From: DASVXQ01 sp046727955 | Lineage (GTDB): Bacteria; Actinomycetota; CALGFH01 | NCBI GenBank assembly: GCA_046727955.1 | Contig: JBKPDO010000168.1 | Span: 1-9,087 of the forward strand | Direction of reading: 5' to 3' | Length of the DNA stretch: 9,087 bases | In this document: in pieces, positions 1-4,601 of the stretch | Position numbering within the stretch: the first letter of the stretch is position 1 | Layout of the letters: every line of letters begins with the position of its first letter | Position numbers and translations under genes: made by a program | The notes under the pieces: generated by a model | Told to the model about the DNA's origin: nothing | Database searches by the model: none | The model's input: only the letters and a program-made list of their open reading frames with translations

Positions 1-2
1 GG

Positions 3-521
3 CGGCAGGCCCCAAGCGGGCGGCGCGCCCTGGCCAGGCGGTGACCCCCACCCCACTCGGCCCGGCAGGGCCGGCGGCGGGGGCGGGGGCGGGGGCAGGG
101 CTGGCGGAGTTACGACGGGCCAGGCTGGCGCCACGACCGGAATCGGAACGGTCGCATCCTCCGCGGCCACGGGCTCGGTGGGAGCCGCCGCCGGCTCCTC
201 CTCCGTCCCCGGCTCCGGCTCAACCGACTCAGTAGCCGTCCCCTGGGCCGCTTCCGCTGGGGAATGGGGTTCAGACGCATCAACCTCGGACGCCGCCACC
301 TCCCCTGCAGGTACCGCTCTGTCCTCGGACGCCGCCGTCTCGATCTCCGGCTCGGCGGAGTCAGGAGCCGGATCGGGCCGCTCTAGCGGCGTCTCGCGCG
401 GGGCGCCGCGAGCCTCGAGATCCTCGGGATATGCCGGCCACAGCCACTCCGTCTCCGCGTGTGGCGGAGACTGCGGATTCTCGCCGGAGGACGGGTGTGC
501 CTCGTGCTCGGTTGCGTCCAT
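3..521 (-). CDS. N-terminal part of an acidic, proline-rich protein (cut by window edge)
   Basis: An open frame runs from ATG at 521 to the left edge with no stop: 173 codons seen, C-terminus missing. A GTG directly precedes the ATG in frame; AGGA at 530-533 can serve either (spacing 6 or 9). The product starts MDATEHEAHPSSGENPQ and continues through a Trp/Tyr patch (WLWPAYPEDLE, about residues 26-36). Next comes a long Ala/Pro/Glu/Ser stretch, with eight consecutive prolines at about 143-150 and a Gly/Pro-rich tail. This composition indicates an intrinsically disordered, acidic N-terminal region, commonly placed before a membrane or envelope domain in actinobacteria; that domain lies outside the window. 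No signal peptide or membrane segment is visible. The octaproline should make translation EF-P dependent. Third codon positions are GC-rich, supporting real coding. Function cannot be assigned. Confidence 0.7.
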   Translation of the reverse strand, partial: MDATEHEAHPSSGENPQSPPHAETEWLWPAYPEDLEARGAPRETPLERPDPAPDSAEPEIETAASEDRAVPAGEVAASEVDASEPHSPAEAAQGTATESVEPEPGTEEEPAAAPTEPVAAEDATVPIPVVAPAWPVVTPPALPPPPPPPPALPGRVGWGSPPGQGAPPAWGLP

Positions 522-536
522 CACCTGAAATCCTAA

Positions 537-562
537 TGCGCCGTCGGCATGCGCCGTCGGCA
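537..562. repeat. 13-bp perfect tandem duplication before the left-edge gene
   Basis: The unit TGCGCCGTCGGCA occurs twice without a gap (537-549 and 550-562), ending 16 nt upstream of the ATG at 521. Each copy contains GCC-GTC-GGC, so the untranslated leader of the left-edge gene could form two small stems just ahead of its ribosome binding site. Effect on expression is inference only. Confidence 0.75.
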
Positions 563-737
563 CCGTTTGCGCATACGGGCGAGCACCATGTCTTCGCCAC
601 GCTGCCGGCCCCGGCGGATCACTCGACCCTACGGATGCGCATCTGCGCGTTCGAACAGCATTCCTGATCAACCGCCATGCTCCGATGCTTCTCTCCTATG
701 ATCCCAGCACCGTTGACAAAGTGGAGGGAGAGTTCCT

Positions 738-761
738 GCCATCCAGTAAGCACTGGATGGC
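738..761. other. Perfect 10-bp hairpin with a 4-nt loop
   Basis: GCCATCCAGT (738-747) and ACTGGATGGC (752-761) are exact reverse complements around AAGC. The stem is strong but no T-rich tract follows on either strand, so it is not a classical intrinsic terminator. It begins the dyad-rich stretch that continues to about 1136 and may be one stem of a larger RNA structure, or a protein-binding site. Confidence 0.6.
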
Positions 762-835
762 GTGCTCAAGAACCTTGACGCAGCGGCGCGGCGACCACGG
801 TGGGGTATCCTTGGACCCTTTAGTCCATCCATAGA

Positions 836-1077
836 ACCTGTCCTTGCCGCGTGGAGCGCGCCTGATCCGAAAGTAGTCATGGATTGGGGAGATTGGCCTA
901 TTTTCCCCCGTGAACGGGCCTCCCCAAAGGGGAGACCAGAGACTTGCCGCGCAGGTGGTTGCTCTGGTGCCCGACATGGGTACTCTGACCGGCCACCTGC
1001 GCGGCAAGGTACAACGGGCGCGGCAAAGTGAGGTGCCACCCGCGCGGCGAGGCGCGCTCCACGCGGCAAGGACAGGT
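836..1077. repeat. Nested inverted repeats: 28-bp outer arms, 16-bp inner arms
   Basis: The outer arms at 836-863 and 1050-1077 are perfect reverse complements over 28 bp. Inside them, CTTGCCGCGCAGGTGG (943-958) is the exact reverse complement of 993-1008, with a 34-nt loop. A further small hairpin (920-934) lies in the left interior. Together they could fold into one long branched hairpin of about 242 nt, or extrude as a cruciform. All four arms carry the GCGGCAAGG core or its complement, linking them to the repeat run at 1001-1136. No matching target-site duplication flanks the outer arms, so a recent MITE insertion is not supported. Confidence 0.7.
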
Positions 1078-1136
1078 ACCACTCAAGCGGCAAGGACAGG
1101 TACCACCCGCGGCAAGGTGTGCCACGCGCGGGAGGG
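1001..1136 (+). repeat. Iteron-like direct repeats with a GCGGCAAGG core
   Basis: Seven direct copies of a GCGGCAAGG-like core start at 1001, 1020, 1044, 1063, 1087, 1109 and 1128. The copies at 1001, 1063, 1087 and 1109 are exact, those at 1020 and 1044 have one mismatch, and the last is GCGGGAGGG. Step sizes are 19, 24, 19, 24, 22 and 19 nt. Copies at 1063-1082 and 1087-1106 share an identical 20-nt block, GCGGCAAGGACAGGTACCAC. Several units continue with a GGTACC or GGTGCCACC palindrome. Two inverted copies occur at 842-850 and 942-950. The spacers are too short and the repeats too degenerate for CRISPR. Binding sites for a protein, or a REP-like family, are possible. Confidence 0.65.
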
Positions 1137-1152
1137 TCGGCTGCCAGGTGAG

Positions 1153-1260
1153 TCAGGGCATCGGGAACTGGCTGCGGACGAAGGCGTGGAATGCGAGCCG
1201 CTCACCAGCGAAGAGGTCGTCATACGACCAGGACCAGGTCTGCGAGGTCACGCCGCCCAC
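1153..1260 (-). pseudogene. Coding-like remnant or small ORF beside the tandem array
   Basis: On the minus strand a frame ending in TGA at 1153-1155 reads ...TWSWSYDDLFAGERLAFHAF then VRSQFPMP. Third positions in the last 30 codons are overwhelmingly G or C, unlike the opposite strand, which is typical of real coding sequence in this genome. GTG codons at 1251 and 1260 could start a peptide of 32 or 35 residues, but neither has a ribosome binding site, and upstream the frame dissolves into the 17-bp tandem array. It may be the C-terminal scrap of a gene broken by array expansion, or a small protein. I do not recognise the family. Confidence 0.35.
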
Positions 1261-1362
1261 GCCGCCGGCTGAGGGGAGCCGCCGGCTGAGGGGAGCCGCC
1301 GGCTGAGGGGAGCCGCCGGCTGAGGGGAGCCGCCGGCTGAGGGGAGCCGCCGGCTGAGGGGG
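1261..1362. repeat. Six-copy 17-bp tandem repeat (VNTR-like)
   Basis: GCCGCCGGCTGAGGGGA repeats head to tail at 1261, 1278, 1295, 1312, 1329 and 1346; the copies are identical except for the last base of the final one (G for A). The array ends 11 nt before the stop codon of the NlpC/P60 gene, so it lies in that gene's 3' untranslated region. Because 17 is not a multiple of three, it scrambles any frame crossing it. Near-perfect identity suggests recent slippage and likely copy-number variation between strains. Confidence 0.9.
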
Positions 1363-1373
1363 ACGGGAGGCGC

Positions 1374-2348
1374 TCAGGGCCGCGCGGCGCCGGCGTAGTC
1401 GCTGCGGATGGCCTTCTGGACCTGGACGACCCGGCCGCTGGAGGGCGCGGCGACCATGACGCCCTTGCCGATGTACATGCCCACGTGGTGGATATAGCTG
1501 CCGAAGAACACCAGGTCGCCCGGTCGCAGGTTGCTCTGGGAGACGTGCGGGAGCGCGTCGTACTGCGCCGCCGCGGAGTGCGGCAGGCTCACCCCGGCGG
1601 CCCCCCACGCGTACATGGTGAGGCCCGAGCAGTCGAACGAGTTCGGGCCGGCCGCTCCCCACACGTAGGGCTTGCCGAGTTGGGCGAGCGCCGTGTGGAC
1701 GGCGACCGAGGCGGCGCCCGTCGGCGACGGCAGGTTCGCCGGCAGCGGCACCGAGAGCGGGTCACCGACCTGGGAGCGGACGCGCTCGATCTCGTTGAGC
1801 TTGCGCTCGATCTGGCCCTTGCGCTTGGCGATCCCGGCGACCTCCCTGGCCTGGGCGGCCCTGGCCAGCTCGACCTGGCGCACCGCGGCCCGGTAGAGCT
1901 GCTGCTGCGCCATGGCGGCGGCGAGCAGGTCGTCGTCGTGCTGGGCGAGCAGGTTCAGCGTCTCCACCTTCTGCACCAGCGTGGCGGTGTCCTCACCGGC
2001 CAGCAGCGCGGCGACCGATCCGATGGCGCTGCCCTTGTACTCGGCCGCGGCCTGCACGGCGATGCGGCGCTGGATGCCGGCCAGCTGGCCGTACTGGACC
2101 CCGGCGGCGTGCCGGGCGTCGACGAGCTGCTTGTTGAGCCGGTCGACCACGATCTTCGCCTGGTTGAGCTGCTCGTCCAGCTCGGAGATCTGCGTGCCGA
2201 GGCGCTCCAGGTCGGCAGGAGTGGCGTGGGGGGCGGCGGTGGCGGCGGGAAGCACGGTGATCAGGCCGGCGCCGAGGGCAATCGCCGCGACGACCATCAC
2301 GGGTCCGAGGATCCGCCGTGACTTCCGAGCCCGCGGGGGGACGGGCAC
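1374..2348 (-). CDS. Secreted NlpC/P60 (C40) peptidoglycan endopeptidase with coiled coil
   Basis: The protein is 324 aa from GTG at 2348, chosen because AAGGAG (2359-2364) sits 10 nt upstream and a signal peptide follows at once: basic RARKSRR, then a hydrophobic stretch (about 14-38) ending near TAAPHA. Residues about 43-195 are a long coiled coil rich in Ala, Gln and Glu. The C-terminal NlpC/P60 domain (about 212-324) has the catalytic Cys240 in FDCSGLT and His288 in HHVGMYIG. The position 12 residues after that His, usually His, Asn, Gln or an acid, is Ala300 (MVAAP). This architecture matches actinobacterial RipA/RipC-type hydrolases that cleave peptidoglycan stem peptides outside the membrane during division and wall turnover; the coiled coil is typically regulatory. 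A longer in-frame start at 2564 adds a non-coding-like extension. It is divergent from the small Cys protein at 2584. Confidence 0.9.
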   Translation of the reverse strand: MPVPPRARKSRRILGPVMVVAAIALGAGLITVLPAATAAPHATPADLERLGTQISELDEQLNQAKIVVDRLNKQLVDARHAAGVQYGQLAGIQRRIAVQAAAEYKGSAIGSVAALLAGEDTATLVQKVETLNLLAQHDDDLLAAAMAQQQLYRAAVRQVELARAAQAREVAGIAKRKGQIERKLNEIERVRSQVGDPLSVPLPANLPSPTGAASVAVHTALAQLGKPYVWGAAGPNSFDCSGLTMYAWGAAGVSLPHSAAAQYDALPHVSQSNLRPGDLVFFGSYIHHVGMYIGKGVMVAAPSSGRVVQVQKAIRSDYAGAARP

Positions 2349-2358
2349 CTGCTCTGCT

Positions 2359-2364
2359 CTCCTT
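2359..2364 (-). promoter_or_regulatory. Ribosome binding site fixing the NlpC/P60 start
   Basis: AAGGAG on the minus strand, 10 nt before GTG at 2348, is the only strong Shine-Dalgarno sequence in front of the signal peptide. It argues against the longer in-frame starts further upstream. Confidence 0.6.
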
Positions 2365-2583
2365 CGACGAATTGATCCGACACGGTGGCGCTGGGGAGCC
2401 GGCTGCCTGGGGAAAGGCGAGGTCGGCGCGGCGTGCTGCTGGTGCGGAACCGTAGCCGGGAGGCGAGCCCAACTGCAAATCGGAGGAGCCCGTCCACCGT
2501 CGCGGAAACCCTTGTCACACCCCCCAGATACGGTTGTCCACGTCCAGGCCGGACCCAACGGCACCCAGGAGGGCGCGGACGAG

Positions 2584-2847
2584 ATGGCGGATCACGAGCC
2601 ACTGCGGATCAGTTGTGACGGCTGCCCCGGCGGCTGCGACGATTGCCTGGTGGAGTTCTTCACGGCCGAGCGGGATGCCCGGGTGGTGCGGCTGGACGGC
2701 GACGAGAGTGCGCGGTCCAGGCCCAAGTCTCGGCGCCCCCTCGATGCTGAGCTGCAGCGGGCGCTCGGCACCCTGGCCGCGGCGGGGCTGGAGCCCATGG
2801 TGCTCGCGGTGCGCCCGAACCGCCGGGGCGTGTCGCGGGCCTCGTGA
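2584..2847 (+). CDS. Small four-cysteine (CxxCxxxCxxC) conserved actinobacterial protein
   Basis: The protein is 87 aa from ATG at 2584, with AGGAGGG at 2567-2573 about 10 nt upstream. The N-terminus carries Cys11, Cys14, Cys18 and Cys21 in CDGCPGGCDDCLVEFF, a likely metal (zinc or iron) site. The second half, LDAELQRALGTLAAAGLEP, is an amphipathic helix followed by a short end. I recall small actinobacterial proteins of this type, with a CDDCV-like motif, then a Glu/Ala-rich helix and a GLxPP-like end, near NlpC/P60 genes; this is family memory, not a search result. No known function. It is transcribed divergently from the NlpC/P60 gene (235-bp gap) and convergently with the NYN RNase gene (72-bp gap). 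Confidence 0.8.
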   Translation: MADHEPLRISCDGCPGGCDDCLVEFFTAERDARVVRLDGDESARSRPKSRRPLDAELQRALGTLAAAGLEPMVLAVRPNRRGVSRAS

Positions 2848-2919
2848 GCCGGCCGTCCCGGCCTCGCCGCCGGCAGCGGTCCCGGCGCCCGGTGTCGCAC
2901 CGTGGGCGGCTGCTGGGTC

Positions 2920-4362
2920 TCAGGCGCGCCGGAAGCCGATGGCGAGGCCGAGGAGGGCGGGGGCGCGCGTGACGCTGGCGCCGAGCGCGGCCGAGCGCTC
3001 GCGCAGCTCGTTGTCGGAGGAGACCACCACGACGGGGCGCACGGGCGGCGCCGCGTTGACGCGGGCCACGATCTCGTCATCCGCGGTGCGGCCGGCGTCG
3101 GTGAAGACCACGCCCACCGGGCCGAGCGGGAGCCTGGTCGGCACCGGCGCCACGCTGTCGCCGTCGAAGACCACGGTGATCTCGGCGCCCCAGCGACGCG
3201 CCACCCGCCGGCACAGGTCGAGCAGCAGGGTGCGCTGGTCCTCGAGGGTCCGGTCGGGGAAGCCGCGCTCGTGCTTGCTCACGTTGTAGCCGTCGACCAG
3301 CACGAGCACGTCCGGGGCGGCGAGCCATACCGCCAGGGTCTCGGGATCGTCGGCGCCGCGGCCCGCGGGGACCGGCAGCGGCTCGCGCCGCTCCGGCTGT
3401 GCCTGCACCGCCCCACCAGCGCTCGCCTTCGCTCCCTCCACGGCCAGGCCAGTGGCGCGGCGCAGAGCCGCCAGGTCGCGATCGAGCGCTCCGACCGCCT
3501 CGGCGACCATTGGGTCGACCTGGGTCGTCGAGCGACGCAGCGTCCGGTACTGCCGCTGGGTCTCGGAGAGAACCGCCTGCAGCTCGGCGATGCGGCCGCC
3601 GAGCCGGCGCTGCCCGTCCGCCGCCTCGGAGCGGGCGGCCTGGAGGGCGGACTCCGCGCTGGCCACCTCCCGCTCCAGGCCGCGGGCGCGCTGGCTCAGC
3701 GTATGGATCTCGCGCTCGGCGCGGCGCAGCTCCTGTTGCGCGGTGCGGAGCGCGTCGCGCGCCGCCCGCGCGGCGGCGGCCTCCTGCTCAGCACGGGCGC
3801 GGGCCTGCTCCAGCTCGCTCTCCGCCCCTGCCAGGGCAGAGCGGGCGGCGGCCGCATCGGCCTGGGCGCGCCTGGAGGCCGCGGCGTCGACGGCAGCCTG
3901 GACTGCGGCTTGGCCCTCGGGCCCGAGCGCGATGCCGACACGGGCGACGACCTCCGGCGACTCGCCGCTCGCGAGCGCCTCGCCATGGCGGCCCGCCCGG
4001 ATCAGCCGGGCAAGCGATTCCTCCTCCTCCAGCACCCGCTCGTCCACGGCGGCTCTGAACTTCGGGTCGAAATCGATCATTCGCCGCACCAGCGCGAGCA
4101 CGCGGGGGTGCTTCAGGCGGCGCGGCGTCCAGGTCTGGTACTGGCGCAGCGGCCCGGGCAGGTCGGCCGGACTGGCGGCGCGGAGGGCCGCGAGCGCGGC
4201 GTCCATGTAGCCGTCGAGGAGCGGCTCCGGCAAGTCCCGCAGGGTCGCCGGCGCGGCCGGCGCCGTGCCCTCCGGGGCGCGATCGGCCTCCTGCTCCTCC
4301 GGGGCACGCTCGGGCTCCTGCTCCTCCGGGGCACGCTCGGGCGCTGCCATAGGGTCGCTCAC
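2920..4362 (-). CDS. Coiled-coil protein with C-terminal NYN (YacP-like) RNase domain
   Basis: The protein is 480 aa from GTG at 4362; ATG at 4350 is an alternative with a weak GGTGA 8 nt upstream. The N-terminus has an acidic ERAPEEQE repeat. A helical region (about 40-145) precedes a long Ala/Glu/Arg coiled coil (about 150-280). The C-terminal NYN domain (about 350-478) shows LVDGYNVSK (Asp357), VVFDGD (Asp400), TADDEI (Asp428, Asp429) and VVVSSDNELR (Asp450): the acidic set of PIN-like, metal-dependent ribonucleases. B. subtilis YacP (Rae1), of the same domain family, cleaves mRNA on the ribosome; whether this longer actinobacterial form does so is inference. The GTG overlaps the TGA of a short upstream ORF (GTGA), suggesting coupled translation. 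It faces fabD divergently across about 240 bp. A longer frame from 4554 is less likely because its N-terminus has poorer codon bias. Confidence 0.88.
   Translation of the reverse strand: MSDPMAAPERAPEEQEPERAPEEQEADRAPEGTAPAAPATLRDLPEPLLDGYMDAALAALRAASPADLPGPLRQYQTWTPRRLKHPRVLALVRRMIDFDPKFRAAVDERVLEEEESLARLIRAGRHGEALASGESPEVVARVGIALGPEGQAAVQAAVDAAASRRAQADAAAARSALAGAESELEQARARAEQEAAAARAARDALRTAQQELRRAEREIHTLSQRARGLEREVASAESALQAARSEAADGQRRLGGRIAELQAVLSETQRQYRTLRRSTTQVDPMVAEAVGALDRDLAALRRATGLAVEGAKASAGGAVQAQPERREPLPVPAGRGADDPETLAVWLAAPDVLVLVDGYNVSKHERGFPDRTLEDQRTLLLDLCRRVARRWGAEITVVFDGDSVAPVPTRLPLGPVGVVFTDAGRTADDEIVARVNAAPPVRPVVVVSSDNELRERSAALGASVTRAPALLGLAIGFRRA
4288..4341. repeat. 27-bp perfect tandem repeat inside the NYN gene
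   Basis: Two identical 27-bp units (4288-4314 and 4315-4341), each nine codons long, encode the ERAPEEQEP/A-type repeat near the N-terminus, with a decayed third copy next to them. The unit length keeps the frame, so copy number can vary without breaking the gene. The encoded segment is acidic and probably disordered. Confidence 0.85.
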
Positions 4363-4448
4363 CGGTCCGCTGTCTCGGTCCGTACCGCCGGCGAGCAGTG
4401 CCAGAACGCGGCGGTATGCCGCGCGCGGATCACGTCGAAGCTGGGCAA
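4359..4448 (-). CDS. Short upstream ORF translationally coupled to the NYN RNase gene
   Basis: TTG at 4448 is preceded by GGAGGAGG (4453-4460), the strongest ribosome binding site in this intergenic region, and opens a 29-codon frame beginning MPSFDVIRARHTAAFWH. About 90% of its codons end in G or C, higher than the competing NYN-frame reading of the same bases (roughly 70%). Its TGA (4361-4359) overlaps the GTG start of the NYN gene at 4362 in a GTGA junction, the classic arrangement for translational coupling. It could be a leader peptide or a small protein; no homologue is recognised. The alternative is that the NYN protein itself begins further upstream and the ribosome binding site serves that start, but no usual start codon in that frame sits at a suitable distance. 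Confidence 0.45.
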   Translation of the reverse strand: MPSFDVIRARHTAAFWHCSPAVRTETADR

Positions 4449-4452
4449 GCGT

Positions 4453-4460
4453 CCTCCTCC
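4453..4460 (-). promoter_or_regulatory. Strong ribosome binding site for the short upstream ORF
   Basis: GGAGGAGG on the minus strand lies 4-7 nt before TTG at 4448. The NYN start at 4362 has no comparable site of its own, so ribosomes probably load here and reach the NYN start by coupling. Confidence 0.5.
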
Positions 4461-4494
4461 GGCAGACGTTCGGGGCTCTTTCAAGGGTAATCTC

Positions 4495-4506
4495 GGTCCG
4501 CGGACC
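4495..4506. promoter_or_regulatory. 12-bp perfect palindrome in the divergent NYN/fabD promoter region
   Basis: GGTCCGCGGACC reads the same on both strands and lies between the two divergent genes, about 95 bp upstream of fabD and 46 bp upstream of the short ORF start on the other strand. It could be an operator for a dimeric regulator. In such GC-rich DNA a 12-bp palindrome can also arise by chance. Confidence 0.3.
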
Positions 4507-4563
4507 ATGGGCTGCCGGTGGTTCGGACGGCGCGCTCGCGAAGAAAATTGCCAATCCGCTGTG

Positions 4564-4592
4564 TTTTCGAGCGTTCCAGCTCCGGGTACCAT
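4564..4592 (+). promoter_or_regulatory. Candidate promoter of fabD giving a leaderless transcript
   Basis: TACCAT (4587-4592) resembles an actinobacterial -10 element, with a weak TTTTCG-like -35 about 17 nt upstream. It ends 9 nt before the GTG at 4602, so transcription would begin at or within a few bases of the start codon. No ribosome binding site is present in front of this GTG, which fits leaderless expression. The same TACCAT hexamer occurs at 5683-5688 before the next gene. Confidence 0.4.
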
Positions 4593-4601
4593 GCAGCCAC
4601 T

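Larger units (their letters stand above)
522..1373. other. Long non-coding stretch rich in dyads and repeats
   Basis: About 850 bases lie between the start of the left-edge gene and the stop of the NlpC/P60 gene. No reading frame here combines a ribosome binding site, coding-like codon use and a family match over a useful length. It contains a 13-bp tandem duplication (537-562) and a possible 19-aa Cys-Cys leader peptide (619-678, minus). It also contains a perfect hairpin (738-761), a small dyad TGGAC/GTCCA (812-827), nested long inverted repeats (836-1077), a short hairpin CTCCCC-AAA-GGGGAG (920-934), a GCGGCAAGG repeat run (1001-1136), a coding-like remnant (1153-1260, minus) and a 17-bp tandem array (1261-1362). 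It could be a structured RNA, a protein-binding site cluster or the residue of a mobile element; the sequence alone does not decide. Confidence 0.7.

Noticed and set aside
640..665. tRNA T-arm at GTTCGAAC (649-656)
   Set aside because: No 5-bp stem of the right form surrounds it and no acceptor or anticodon arms can be drawn nearby.
836..1077. Recent MITE or insertion sequence
   Set aside because: The sequences immediately outside the outer arms (ending ATAGA, beginning ACCAC) show no target-site duplication, and no transposase is present. An old element is not excluded.
668..1093. 141-codon minus-strand frame through the dyad cluster
   Set aside because: Composition is Arg/Pro/Gly-rich without family resemblance, and the overlapping frames on both strands give the same repeat-derived peptide (GALHAARTG), as expected from inverted repeats rather than coding.
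1063..1117. CRISPR array
   Set aside because: Repeats are followed by only 2-4 nt of spacer and are degenerate; there are no unique spacers and no cas genes.
1485..2321. Long plus-strand open frame opposite the NlpC/P60 gene
   Set aside because: It mirrors the peptidase on the other strand; low-complexity Arg/Gly/Val translation, no start site and no family features.
2349..2583. Cyclic di-AMP (ydaO) riboswitch before the NlpC/P60 gene
   Set aside because: Such riboswitches often precede actinobacterial wall hydrolase genes, but the conserved 3' block (CAGCTAACC-like) and GGGTGAA-type segments are not found in this leader.
2848..2865. Terminator hairpin GCCGG/CCGGC between the four-Cys and NYN genes
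   Set aside because: Only 5 bp in GC-rich DNA with no T-tract; indistinguishable from chance.
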